Source: Pseudomonas bubulae (GTDB lineage: Bacteria > Pseudomonadota > Gammaproteobacteria > Pseudomonadales > Pseudomonadaceae). From it: a stretch of DNA of 64,000 nucleotides. Position numbers and translations under genes: made by a program. Positions within the stretch are counted from its first letter, which is position 1, and each line of letters opens with the position of its first letter. The notes beneath the pieces were generated by a model. It was given only the letters and a program-made list of their open reading frames with translations, searched no databases and was not told the origin of the DNA. Where the stretch lies: contig NZ_UYJA01000005.1 of NCBI RefSeq assembly GCF_900618535.1, positions 434,001 to 498,000 of the forward strand, given 5' to 3'. Positions 32,506 to 41,382 of the stretch are shown piece by piece.

Positions 32506-34112
32506 AGGCCCTCGGTTTTCGTCAGGCCAACGCCTGGCTGCACACATGGGTCGGGCTGTTACTCGGCTGGTTGCTGTATGCCGTGTTCCTGACCGGTACC
32601 CTGAGTTTTTTTCAGGAAGAAATCACGTTCTGGATGAAACCTGAACTGCACGCCTCTGCGCCCGACAACCAGACCGCGCAGCGCCTTGCGCAAGCCATGC
32701 AAAGCCTGGCGCCCAACGCGGCGCAATGGACCCTCACCCTGCCCGGCGAACGCAATGCCGGGGCGCAGGCACAGTGGTTCGACATCGGCCAGCCGGTCGT
32801 CAAAAGGGGCGGCCAAAGCGTGGCCCTGGATGCGGGCACGGCCGAACCGGTGACCCCGCGGGAAACCCGTGGCGGCGGTTTTCTTTATCGTTTTCACTTT
32901 GAGCTGTACGGCATGCCGCGAGTGCTGGCGCGCTGGATCGTCGGTATTGCGACCATGGTGATGCTGGTGGCGATTGTCAGCGGGGTGATCACCCACAAAA
33001 AAATCTTTAAGGAGTTCTTCACTTTTCGTCCACGCAAGGGACAACGCTCATGGCTGGACGCGCACAATGCCACTGCAGTGCTGGCCCTGCCGTTTCACTT
33101 GATGATCACTTACAGCGGTTTGTTGCTGCTGATGTTTATGTTGATGCCCTGGGGCGTTGAAAGCGCCTATCGCGGTGATACCCAAAAGTTCTTCAACGAA
33201 AGCGGCGGACGCGGTGCCCGTACTGCGCCAGCAATGGGTGCAGGCGATCAGCCATTGGGCGAGCAGGTGCCACTGACGGACGTTGCCCCCCTGCTGGCCC
33301 AGGCCGAGCAGCGCTGGCCCCGAGGAGTCAGCAGCATCAGCGTGACCCGGCCCGGCACATCGGATGCCGTCATCGAGCTGCGTGAACGCGGTGGCGACAG
33401 CCTGATCGACCGGGGCAACAGCGAACGGCTGCGTTTTGACGGTGTGAGTGGTGCTTTGTTGAACAGCCCACCCGCCCCTGCGATCAGCACGCCCAACGCG
33501 ATCTATAACGTGTTTTCCAGCCTGCACCTGATCCGCTTTGCCGGTGCTCCGCTGCGCTGGTTTTTCTTTATCAGCGGGGTCGTGGGTACGGCAATGATTG
33601 CCACCGGGCTGGTGCTATGGGTGGTCAAACGCCTGCCGGAACGGCAGAAACTGGGGCGCACACCCATCGGCCATCGTCTGGTCGAGGTGCTCAATGTCGG
33701 CACTGTTGCGGGTCTGCCGCTGGCCATTGCCGCCTATTTTTGGGCTAATCGGTTATTACCCGTGGGCATGACCCAGCGCAGCGCCTGGGAAATTCGCAGC
33801 TTCTTTATCATCTGGTTGCTGTGCCTGGTTCATCCACTGCTGCGCAGCCACAAACGAGCCTGGCTTGAACAGCTCTGGGTAGCTGCAGGGTTATTTGCAG
33901 CCTTGCCGCTGTTCAGTTTCGGTCTTGCACACAGCCATCTGCTGGCCAGCCTTGCACAGGGCCAATGGTTGCTGGCGGGCATGGACCTGACCTTGCTCGC
34001 CAGTGCAGCGCTGCTTGGCTACGCGGCCTGGAAACTCAACCGCCATCAACCGCTGCAACGGCCACAGCGCCAACCGCGTACGGTCAACACCCGACAAGAG
34101 AGCGCAGCATGA
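32502..34112 (+). CDS. PepSY-associated membrane protein, probable siderophore-iron reductase
   Basis: A 536-residue PepSY_TM protein with an N-terminal helix (WVGLLLGWLLYAVFLTGTLSFF), then large periplasmic regions between helices (YRFHFELYGMPRVLARWIVG, FHLMITYSGLLLLMFMLMPWG, LIRFAGAPLRWFFFISG). Conserved His residues in the helices suggest haem or redox roles. Related proteins reduce ferric siderophores at the inner membrane. The ATG at 32502 overlaps the previous stop; a frame extension to 32454 lies inside the upstream gene. It overlaps the next gene by four bases. Confidence 0.85.
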   Translation: MKALGFRQANAWLHTWVGLLLGWLLYAVFLTGTLSFFQEEITFWMKPELHASAPDNQTAQRLAQAMQSLAPNAAQWTLTLPGERNAGAQAQWFDIGQPVVKRGGQSVALDAGTAEPVTPRETRGGGFLYRFHFELYGMPRVLARWIVGIATMVMLVAIVSGVITHKKIFKEFFTFRPRKGQRSWLDAHNATAVLALPFHLMITYSGLLLLMFMLMPWGVESAYRGDTQKFFNESGGRGARTAPAMGAGDQPLGEQVPLTDVAPLLAQAEQRWPRGVSSISVTRPGTSDAVIELRERGGDSLIDRGNSERLRFDGVSGALLNSPPAPAISTPNAIYNVFSSLHLIRFAGAPLRWFFFISGVVGTAMIATGLVLWVVKRLPERQKLGRTPIGHRLVEVLNVGTVAGLPLAIAAYFWANRLLPVGMTQRSAWEIRSFFIIWLLCLVHPLLRSHKRAWLEQLWVAAGLFAALPLFSFGLAHSHLLASLAQGQWLLAGMDLTLLASAALLGYAAWKLNRHQPLQRPQRQPRTVNTRQESAA

Positions 34113-34432
34113 TCTGGATATGCCTGGCGTTGAGTTTCAGTGGTTTCAGCGCACTCAGCCTGAGTACCGAGCGCCATCATGGACAGGTGTTTGCAGACAA
34201 AGGCGGCCCGTTCAAGCGCCAGCTATTGCGCCTGCTGGGCTGGCTGCTGCTGGTTGGCGCGGTGATCCCCGGCGTTATCGAACTGGGCCCGTCAGTGGGT
34301 ATCGCCTTGTGGGCGGCAGTGCTCAGCGTTGCGGCTGGCGGGCTGGTGATATTGCTGACATACCGGCCGCGCCTGATCGTGCCGCTGGCCGTTGCAGGGC
34401 CTTCAATGGCATTGGCGGTTTGGGTATTTTAG
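34109..34432 (+). CDS. DUF3325-type small membrane protein
   Basis: A 107-residue protein with three predicted membrane helices (MIWICLALSFSGFSALSLS, LGWLLLVGAVIPGVIEL, ALWAAVLSVAAGGLVILLTY). Small proteins of this kind end TonB receptor/PepSY operons in Pseudomonas. Its start overlaps the PepSY gene stop (ATGA). Function not known beyond the association. Confidence 0.75.
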   Translation: MIWICLALSFSGFSALSLSTERHHGQVFADKGGPFKRQLLRLLGWLLLVGAVIPGVIELGPSVGIALWAAVLSVAAGGLVILLTYRPRLIVPLAVAGPSMALAVWVF

Positions 34433-34438
34433 AACGCG

Positions 34439-34747
34439 TTATTTGTGCGCGAAGTTTTCTATTTTTACCTGACCATCCGGGAAAGTCGCGATGATTTCCA
34501 GCTCGCCACCCATGGCTTGAATGTAATTACGCAACGTACTGATATACATGTCAGTGCGCCGCTCCATTTTGGAAACTGCCGCCTGGTTGATATTCAGCGC
34601 TTTGGCCAGTGTCTCCTGGCTCAGCGCCTGAGCTTTGCGCAACTCGTGCAAAGGCATTTCCTGCAAATGCTGATGGTATAAAGCCTGGGTTTGCTCACGC
34701 GCCTCTGGGGACATGCGCGCTTCAAGCTCGGCAAATTTTTTAGCCAT
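34439..34747 (-). CDS. higA: XRE-family antitoxin (HigA-type)
   Basis: A 102-residue DNA-binding antitoxin. The helix-turn-helix lies at about residues 40-75 (LRKAQALSQETLAKALNINQ, AAVSKMERRTDMYISTLRNY), preceded by a helical segment that would bind the toxin. It is transcribed after its toxin, with an eight-base overlap, as in higBA modules. The ATG at 34747 is chosen; an open frame six codons longer has no clear ribosome site. Confidence 0.85.
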   Translation of the reverse strand: MAKKFAELEARMSPEAREQTQALYHQHLQEMPLHELRKAQALSQETLAKALNINQAAVSKMERRTDMYISTLRNYIQAMGGELEIIATFPDGQVKIENFAHK

Positions 34748-35105
34748 TTTCCTGGCCCTCTTCAATCAGTGTCTGCAAATGGACTTCGTAGAGAATTTCC
34801 GCCAAAGGGACATTCTCTTCATACCATCGGTCGTGACCGGTCTTGTGACCGCCCGTTAACAGCAAGGCACAGCGGCGTGGGTCAAAGGCATAAAGCACCC
34901 GGTAGGGGCGACCTCCATGCTGCACGCGTAGTTTGCGAAGGTTACCGTAGCGTGCCCCCTTGATATCGCTGCAATGGGGGAAGCGCAGGGCCGGACCGAG
35001 CAGCTCTAGCAATTTGACACTGGCCGCCACGCTGACCTGTTCCTTTTCACTGAGCGTTTCCCACCATAGGCCAAATTCGTCGGTGTACTCAACGTTCCAT
35101 GTCAT
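34740..35105 (-). CDS. higB: RelE/HigB-type toxin
   Basis: A 121-residue toxin with the HigB-like layout: WNVEYTDEFGLWWETLSEKEQ at the start, GPALRFPHCSDIKGARYGNLR in the middle with R/K catalytic candidates, and RPYRVLYAFDPRRCALLLTGGHKTGH towards the end. It should cleave mRNA at the ribosome. The start is the ATG at 35105; a TTG at 35111 has a better-spaced GGTGG and remains possible. A palindrome lies just upstream. Confidence 0.85.
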   Translation of the reverse strand: MTWNVEYTDEFGLWWETLSEKEQVSVAASVKLLELLGPALRFPHCSDIKGARYGNLRKLRVQHGGRPYRVLYAFDPRRCALLLTGGHKTGHDRWYEENVPLAEILYEVHLQTLIEEGQENG

Positions 35106-35113
35106 GCTCAAAA

Positions 35114-35131
35114 TATTCCACCAAAGGAATA
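35114..35131. promoter_or_regulatory. higBA operator palindrome
   Basis: TATTCC-N6-GGAATA directly upstream of the toxin start, followed by a further GGGAATAAT half-site. It is the likely HigA binding site for autoregulation. Confidence 0.6.
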
Positions 35132-35250
35132 TAATCTCAAGGGAATAATCTTAAACACTTCCGATAATGGCCAACTAGTTCTCGGTCCAACCCAAGTGTG
35201 AGTGATGGTTTCATCCGGATGCGTTCCTCACGCCGCGGTTAATCGCGGCC

Positions 35251-35284
35251 AAAAAAAACGCCCCGAACCAGTCGGGGCGTTTTT
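35251..35284 (-). terminator. Terminator of the porin gene
   Basis: Stem AACGCCCCGA/TCGGGGCGTT with an ACCAG loop, flanked by A- and T-runs, so it works in both directions. It lies 37 bases after the porin stop. Confidence 0.88.
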
Positions 35285-35320
35285 ATTCAGATGTCCAACC
35301 TGTTCAACAGGTCGGTAGCA

Positions 35321-36604
35321 TCAGAAAATGCTGATCGGGTAATCAACAAATACACGTACTTCGTTGCCGCCCACGTTGTACTCGCTGGCGTTGTTCGATA
35401 CGCGCAACCACGAGCCACGCAGACGCACGCTCAGGTCTTTGACCGGGCCGCTTTGTACGACGTACTTGGCCTGGTTGAAGATTTCGCGCTCGGTACCACG
35501 GCCACGGTCGGAACCGTCGTCGATGTTGGTGCCGCGCACGTAGGCGATGTTGTAGGTCAGACCCGGAATACCAACGGCACCGAAGTCGAAGCCATAACCC
35601 AGCTGCCACGAACGTTCGTCCTTGGCATTGAAGTCGGACCAGTAGGAGTTGGCCAGCAGGATGGTGTTGCCACCGTCGCCCACGCCGCCTGCGTTGCGAT
35701 AGCCGCCGTACGGGTAGCCGATTTCGCCGGTGCTGCTCTGGTACGCCAGGGTCACCGTGTGCGCGCCGAAAGCGTAGGTGCTTGCCAGGCTCCAGATCTT
35801 GTTGTCCTGGCCGTCAACCTTCAGCACGTCACGGGCGTAGTCTTCTTTTACGTGAGTACGGTAGCCGTTGAAATCAAACGTCAGGGACTGTTTGTCTTGC
35901 AGCGGGATTGCGTAGGTTACGCCCACGTATTGCTTGTTCAGCTCGTCTTCCATCTCGGAGCCGTACAGGGACGCCGACAGGTTGTCGGTGAACTTGTAGC
36001 TACCGCCGAACACGTTGATGCTTTTCAAGTCACCGCTGTCGCGTGCTTCAGCACTTTTACGCGACTCTGCAGTGAAACGACCGACGTTGATTTCCAGACC
36101 GTTGATCTCCTTGGAGGTCAACAGGGTACCGGTGAAGCTTTCCGGCATCAGACGCGAATTGTCATACATCAACACCGGCAGCGCAGGCATTTGATCGCCG
36201 TACTTGAGCACAGTGTTGGACACGCGAACCTTCACCGCAGCGCCAGCCTTGGCGATGTCGTCAGCCGCTTTACCGCTGGCGCCCTGCTTGAAGAAATCGA
36301 TACCGCCCGCGCCGCTGTTGCCGCGACCGCCATCCAGACGCAGTGCGTAGATGCCGAAAGCATCCACACCCACACCTACGGTGCCCTGGGTGAAGCCCGA
36401 AGTGAATGTGCCGAGGAAACCCTGGCCCCATTCAGCTTTGTCTTGTTGGTGGTTTTTGTAGTCACGGCTGATGTAGGCGTTGCGCGCCAGTACATTGAGG
36501 TGGCTGTCTTCTACAAAACCTTTTGCGTCAGCTTGATCGTTAGCCATAGCCTGGGTAGCACTGAGTACGCCCAGAGCGAGAAGACCTATCCGTTTGTTCA
36601 ACAT
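35321..36604 (-). CDS. OprD-family outer-membrane porin
   Basis: A 427-residue porin with a signal peptide (MLNKRIGLLALGVLSATQAMA) and OprD-family features: FVEDSHLNVLARNAYISRDY, WGQGFLGTFTSGFTQGTVGVG and GVDAFGIYALRLDGG early on, ERSWQLGYGFDFGAVGIPGL late, ending VFVDYPISIF. These channels admit basic amino acids or small organic acids. The ATG at 36604 is preferred (AAGGAAA upstream) over a frame start at 36658. Substrate not determined; no catabolic gene is linked to it. Confidence 0.9.
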   Translation of the reverse strand: MLNKRIGLLALGVLSATQAMANDQADAKGFVEDSHLNVLARNAYISRDYKNHQQDKAEWGQGFLGTFTSGFTQGTVGVGVDAFGIYALRLDGGRGNSGAGGIDFFKQGASGKAADDIAKAGAAVKVRVSNTVLKYGDQMPALPVLMYDNSRLMPESFTGTLLTSKEINGLEINVGRFTAESRKSAEARDSGDLKSINVFGGSYKFTDNLSASLYGSEMEDELNKQYVGVTYAIPLQDKQSLTFDFNGYRTHVKEDYARDVLKVDGQDNKIWSLASTYAFGAHTVTLAYQSSTGEIGYPYGGYRNAGGVGDGGNTILLANSYWSDFNAKDERSWQLGYGFDFGAVGIPGLTYNIAYVRGTNIDDGSDRGRGTEREIFNQAKYVVQSGPVKDLSVRLRGSWLRVSNNASEYNVGGNEVRVFVDYPISIF

Positions 36605-36682
36605 ATTATTTTCCTTATTTCTGAATAGAAGCGCGCTGTGGGGTTCAAGCTGAAACATTGAGTGGTGGTTGCTTCACATAAA

Positions 36683-36720
36683 CAAAAAGACCCGCACGAA
36701 GACTGTGTGCAGGTCTTTCG
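36683..36720 (-). terminator. Terminator after the DsbA-family gene
   Basis: Read on the minus strand: AAAGACCTGCACAC / GTGCGGGTCTTTTT, an imperfect stem ending in a T-run, about 135 bases beyond the DsbA-family stop. Confidence 0.6.
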
Positions 36721-36854
36721 AAAAGTTGGTGTATGGCTTATCGCCACAGGCGTTGGCAGGGATCCTAGCTGCCGTGAAGGCGAGGTGTCAATTTCGTGAA
36801 AAATTTGTTAATTGCCAAGGCTTTTCAAAGCTTTGACCGAAGTGTCAGAAATTG

Positions 36855-37550
36855 TTACTGACAACCATCCAGGCCACAGGCTGGCGCTGAAACGATTGTG
36901 TCTGTACCGGTGACGCCAGCGCACTGGCGCAACCAGGCAGCAAAAGCTTCAGGCTTGCCCAAATACGGCCCAAGGTCGATCACCTGATACTGGCCGGACT
37001 GCTCCAGTACAACAGTCGGAAAGCCCTGCCCAGCAACCCGGGACAACAATGCCCGGCTGGCCTTGAAGTGGGCCTGCGTTACATCGCCGCTCATCGCAGC
37101 GTAAGCGGCGCGGAATGCATCGACATCCAGGCCCATTTCGGTCGCCACTGCCAGCAATACGTCTTTATCGGCAATCCGCCGCCCTTCTGCGTAATGCGCC
37201 GTTTGCAGGCGCCCCAACAGCTCCAGGCCGCGCCCGGCCAATTGTTCGGCAACCAGCACGGCGGTGGTCGGCGGCGCCGAATCGAATACTGCCGTGGTGT
37301 CGCGCAGCAAGCCTTCGAAGTACCCCTCGCCAAATGGTTGCCCGGTGCATTGGGCAATGCGCTGGTCATGGGGCATCACGTAATCGCGCAGTTGCGCCGA
37401 CACAGCTCGGCGATGTGCGCCTGCCATCATCCCGCCACCGTGGGCCACGACCGGCAAAATATCGCGCGCGGCGTCGATCAGCGGCTTGGCGCCATAGCAC
37501 CAGCCGCACAGGGGGTCGTAGATGTAATGCAGGACAGGTGTAGCGGTCAT
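36855..37550 (-). CDS. DsbA-family thioredoxin-fold protein (FrnE-like)
   Basis: A 231-residue protein with an active-site CGWC at residues 15-18 (IYDPLCGWCYGAKPLID) and a helical insert typical of DsbA/FrnE-like oxidoreductases (DYVMPHDQRIAQCTGQPFG). The cis-proline region is GQGFPTVVLEQSG. There is no signal peptide, so it acts in the cytoplasm. The ATG at 37550 has GGAG six bases upstream; the longer open frame to 37688 lacks support. The C-terminal CGLDGC pair may add a second redox site. Substrate unknown. Confidence 0.82.
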   Translation of the reverse strand: MTATPVLHYIYDPLCGWCYGAKPLIDAARDILPVVAHGGGMMAGAHRRAVSAQLRDYVMPHDQRIAQCTGQPFGEGYFEGLLRDTTAVFDSAPPTTAVLVAEQLAGRGLELLGRLQTAHYAEGRRIADKDVLLAVATEMGLDVDAFRAAYAAMSGDVTQAHFKASRALLSRVAGQGFPTVVLEQSGQYQVIDLGPYLGKPEAFAAWLRQCAGVTGTDTIVSAPACGLDGCQ

Positions 37551-37740
37551 GTAGGGCTCCGGGTCATCACTAAAACAGAACGCCAGCCTAGTCTTGCAGG
37601 GCCAGGGGAAAAACATCGGTATGCCTTTTAGTGTGTTGCGCGAACCGGGCGAATCAGGTGCTGTAAGGGCTGCAGGGCAGAGAAACAAACAGAAACATAT
37701 TTGCAGGGCACGCTATTGGTAATTCTTAACATAAGGCAAC

Positions 37741-37757
37741 AAGAACCATTACCATTC
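37741..37757. promoter_or_regulatory. Candidate Fur box
   Basis: AAGAACCATTACCATTC, 50 bases upstream of the receptor gene. It shows partial GATAAT-like repeat character on the reverse strand. A weak match, supported mainly by the iron-uptake gene downstream. Confidence 0.35.
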
Positions 37758-37807
37758 ACGCCCTAAAAATATAACGACCCTCTCAACCGCCCGGACACTC
37801 CTCAACC

Positions 37808-39886
37808 ATGCTCTCCCCCTGCCGTTTAACACCCTTGAATCTGGGGCTGTGTGCCTTGCTGTACGCCGGATTCAGTAACGCCACCACTGTGCTCCCGGAG
37901 CTGTCGATCAGCGCCAGCGAAGCTGAGGCCGATGACCCACGGGTCAAGGATGTCACCACCGCGACTCGCACCTCGACTCCGGCGCGTTATGTGCCGCAAG
38001 CCATCGACTCGGTAAAAACCAGCAACGTCCTTGATTACGGCATCAACAGCATCGGCGAAGCCCTGAGCGGGATTCCCAACGTCAGCAGCACTGCCGACAC
38101 CCGTTTTGACAGCCTGCGCATCCGCGGCTTTGACGCCAGCAACGACTTTTATCTGGACGGTATTCGCGACGACAGCCAATACGTACGCGACCTGCACAAT
38201 ATCGAGCGTATTGAAGTGCTCAAGGGCCCGGCGGCCGTGCTGTATGGCCGTGGCAGCCAGGGCGGGATCATCAACCGCGTCAGCAAGATGCCCCAGTCCG
38301 GCCGCCAGTCGAGCATTCAGGCCCAGGGCGGCAGCGAGGATTTGCGCAGCCTGTATGCCGACCTTAGCGCTGACCCGAGTGACACCGTGAGCCTGCGCCT
38401 GAACATGGGCAACGAAGACAAAAACAGCTTTCGCGATCACGTCAGCGGTAACCGTCAGCTGTTCGCGCCATCGATAAGCTGGCAAATTACCCCCGACCTG
38501 AACTGGCTGGTGCAATACGAATACAACCGCTACAACCGTACCCCGGATCGCGGCATTCCGAGCATCGACGGGCGCCCGGCGGATGTCAGCCGTGGCACCA
38601 CCTACGGCGGGCAAAACGATTTTATCGACGATAAAGTCCAGAACCTGCGCTCGCGCTTGAGCTATGAACTGAGCGACAACTGGCAACTGCGCCATACCCT
38701 GGGCGTGTTCAAGCTCGACAGCCAGTTCGAAAACACCTACCTGACCGGCTACGACCCGAAAATCAACAAGGTGAACCGCCAGAGCTGGCAGCAGGACATG
38801 ACCACCCGCAATATTTTCAACAACCTCGAAATCGAAGGCGGCTTTGACACCTTTGGCCTGGAGCACCGCCTGCTGACCGGGCTGGAACTCGGCAGCCAGC
38901 GCCGCGACCCCAAACTCTACAAAGCCGGGGGCGTACCGCCAGTAGATGTGTACAACCCCGATCGTAGCCTGCGCCCGACCGGGCCGATGGTAATTTCCAG
39001 CGACAACCACACCGAAGTCGAGAGCCAGGGCCTGTATGTCCAGGACCAGCTTCGCCTCAACGATCAATGGCAGGTACTGGCCGGCTTGCGTTACGACCGC
39101 TTTAACGTCGAGACCACCAACCATCTCAGGCCCTTGATCCCGACCGAAGAACGCCAAAGCCACAGCACCAGCCCGCGCCTTGGCGTGGTCTGGACGCCGC
39201 TGCAAAACCACTCGTTCTACGCCTCGTGGACCAAGACCTTCTCACCGGTGGGCGGCGGCCTGATAGGCATCACCCCCGGTGCTGCAGGCAACACCAACGA
39301 CCTGAGTCCGGAGCTGACCAAGCAAAAGGAAATAGGCGTCAAAAGCGACTGGCTGGATGACCGTCTGAGCACCACCCTGGCGGTGTATGAGCTGGAACTC
39401 TACAACCGCCGCACCAAGGACCCGGACGACCCGACCATCACCCTGCTCTCCGGCCTGCAACGCTCACGCGGCATCGAACTGACCGCCAGCGGCAAGCTGG
39501 GCGGCAACTGGTACATGCGCGGCGGCGTGGGTGTGCAGGATGCAACGGTGGTCAAGGACAACAACGGGCTTGAGGGCAAACGCATCAATGGCGTGGCCAA
39601 GCACAATGGCAGCCTGTTTATTACCTGGAAGCCGGAGATGGGCTGGTACGCCGAAACGGGCCTGACCCTGGTGGGCCAGCGTTATGCCGATAATCAGAAC
39701 ACCGTGGTATTGCCGGGCTACGGGCGCTGGGATGCGTTGGCGGGGTATCGCGAAAAAGACTGGGATGTGAGCGGTGCGCTGACCAACCTGACCGACCGTT
39801 ACTACTATGCGTCGGCTACCAGTGCGGCGCAGATCATGCCGGGCGAGCCGCGCAGCCTGGTGATGACGGGGACGTACAAGTTCTGA
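37808..39886 (+). CDS. TonB-dependent siderophore receptor (Fiu/FiuA-like)
   Basis: A 692-residue outer-membrane receptor with a short signal peptide (about 1-25, ending SNA), TonB-box region LPELSISASEAEAD, plug motifs (YVPQAIDSVKTSNVLDYGIN, FDSLRIRGFDASNDFYLDGI, RIEVLKGPAAVLYGRGSQGG) and a barrel ending MTGTYKF. It has no STN domain, so it is a transporter only. The plug most resembles Fiu-type catecholate or ferrioxamine receptors. Monocistronic and followed by a REPIN. Confidence 0.9.
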   Translation: MLSPCRLTPLNLGLCALLYAGFSNATTVLPELSISASEAEADDPRVKDVTTATRTSTPARYVPQAIDSVKTSNVLDYGINSIGEALSGIPNVSSTADTRFDSLRIRGFDASNDFYLDGIRDDSQYVRDLHNIERIEVLKGPAAVLYGRGSQGGIINRVSKMPQSGRQSSIQAQGGSEDLRSLYADLSADPSDTVSLRLNMGNEDKNSFRDHVSGNRQLFAPSISWQITPDLNWLVQYEYNRYNRTPDRGIPSIDGRPADVSRGTTYGGQNDFIDDKVQNLRSRLSYELSDNWQLRHTLGVFKLDSQFENTYLTGYDPKINKVNRQSWQQDMTTRNIFNNLEIEGGFDTFGLEHRLLTGLELGSQRRDPKLYKAGGVPPVDVYNPDRSLRPTGPMVISSDNHTEVESQGLYVQDQLRLNDQWQVLAGLRYDRFNVETTNHLRPLIPTEERQSHSTSPRLGVVWTPLQNHSFYASWTKTFSPVGGGLIGITPGAAGNTNDLSPELTKQKEIGVKSDWLDDRLSTTLAVYELELYNRRTKDPDDPTITLLSGLQRSRGIELTASGKLGGNWYMRGGVGVQDATVVKDNNGLEGKRINGVAKHNGSLFITWKPEMGWYAETGLTLVGQRYADNQNTVVLPGYGRWDALAGYREKDWDVSGALTNLTDRYYYASATSAAQIMPGEPRSLVMTGTYKF

Positions 39887-39901
39887 ATAAGTACTGACCC
39901 T

Positions 39902-39986
39902 GTGGGAGCGGGCTTGCTCGCGATTGAATCACTGCGGTATGTCAGACAGACCGCAGCGCATTTATCGCGGGCAAGCCCGCTCCCAC
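39902..39986. repeat. REPIN
   Basis: An 85-base element with inverted GTGGGAGCGGGCTTGCTCGC-type arms between the convergent receptor and aguA genes. Confidence 0.85.
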
Positions 39987-39991
39987 ATCCC

Positions 39992-41098
39992 TCAGATTTT
40001 GTACGGCGCAGGCTGCTGCTGGGTCAGGCAATGGATATTGCCACCACCCAGCAGCAACTCACGACCCGGCACCATCACCACTTCGTGCTGTGGAAAGATC
40101 TTTTGCAAGATGGCCTTGGCCTCTGCATCCATAGGGTCATTAAAGCTCGGTGCGATGATGCCACCGTTGACGATCAGAAAGTTCACATAGGAACCGGCCA
40201 GACGCTCAGTCGGATTACGGTCCTGGCTGCCAGCCACTTTATCAACACCGTCACACTCTTCCTGGGTCGCATACATCGGCCCCGGGATCGGCATTTTGTG
40301 CACCACAAACGGCCGCCCCTTGGCGTCAGTGCTGGTCGCCAACACCTTCATCGCCGCATGGCAGCGCACGTAGTTAGGGTCACGCTCGTCGTCAGTCCAG
40401 GCCAGCAATACCTCACCCGGAGCAACGTAGCAGCAGAAGTTATCCACATGGCCGTCGGTTTCGTCGTTGAACAGGCCGTCCGGCAGCCAGATGATCTTGT
40501 CCACAGCCAGATGCGAGCGCAGCACGTCTTCGATTTCTTCGCGTGACAGATGCGGGTTGCGGTTGCGGTTCATCAGGCATTCGGCCGTGGTGATCAGCGT
40601 GCCTTCACCATCGACGTGGATTGAGCCGCCTTCAAGCACAAAACCTTCGGTGTAGTAACGCGGGCAACGTTCGATTTCCAGTACCTTGCTGCCCACTTGC
40701 TGGTCACGGTTCCACGGGAAGTACAAACCACCGTCGAAGCCGCCCCAAGCGTTGAAATCCCAGTTTACGCCGCGCACTTCGCCACTGCGGTTGATCACGA
40801 AGGTCGGACCGCTGTCGCGTACCCAGGCATCGTCGCTGGATATTTCGACCACACGAATATTCGGCACATCGAGCTGAGCGCGGGCGTTTTCGTACTGGGC
40901 TGCCGACACCCCGACGGTCACCGGTTCAAAACGCGCAATGGCCTTGGCCACAGCCGCGTGCGCCGCCTGTGCCGGCTTGCCGCCCAGGCGCCAGTTGTCC
41001 GGACGTTCAGGCCAGATCATCCACGTCTGGGTCTGCGCAGCCCATTCGGCAGGCATGTAAAAGCCGTCAGCGCGCGGCGAACTGTGCAAAGTGGTCAT
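39992..41098 (-). CDS. aguA: Agmatine deiminase
   Basis: A 368-residue enzyme that converts agmatine to N-carbamoylputrescine in polyamine and arginine breakdown. Motifs are MPAEWAAQTQTWMIWPERPDNW near the start, DDAWVRDSGPTFV near 90, EGGSIHVDGEGT, DETDGHVDNFCCYV and the catalytic C357 in GGGNIHCLT. The ATG at 41098 has AGGAG upstream, so the frame extension to 41140 is rejected. aguB is not in this window. The gene stands alone. Confidence 0.95.
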   Translation of the reverse strand: MTTLHSSPRADGFYMPAEWAAQTQTWMIWPERPDNWRLGGKPAQAAHAAVAKAIARFEPVTVGVSAAQYENARAQLDVPNIRVVEISSDDAWVRDSGPTFVINRSGEVRGVNWDFNAWGGFDGGLYFPWNRDQQVGSKVLEIERCPRYYTEGFVLEGGSIHVDGEGTLITTAECLMNRNRNPHLSREEIEDVLRSHLAVDKIIWLPDGLFNDETDGHVDNFCCYVAPGEVLLAWTDDERDPNYVRCHAAMKVLATSTDAKGRPFVVHKMPIPGPMYATQEECDGVDKVAGSQDRNPTERLAGSYVNFLIVNGGIIAPSFNDPMDAEAKAILQKIFPQHEVVMVPGRELLLGGGNIHCLTQQQPAPYKI

Positions 41099-41382
41099 CT
41101 GGACTCCTGGAAAACGTCTTGGGTTTTGAGTGCGAAACAAACAGGACAGTGGACGCAGCTCAGCTTTGCGTCAACGGCGAGCACACTTATAGCCGATAAA
41201 TATCGGCAACAAAAACACTTTATAAGTTTTAACGCGTATTTAAACCGTGAATAAACAGATATTAATCTGCATTTTTATCCCTACCGCTATTTTCCCGACA
41301 GCTCCCACTTGCACCCCCCGGCGCATCCCCACAAGCTATACCTCATACGTTTAAGTGCCTTCGGGGAATAAGGGATCACCAC

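Noticed and set aside
35291..36628. Long plus-strand frame opposite the porin gene
   Set aside because: The minus strand has signal peptide, ribosome site and clear OprD features; the plus frame is a shadow.
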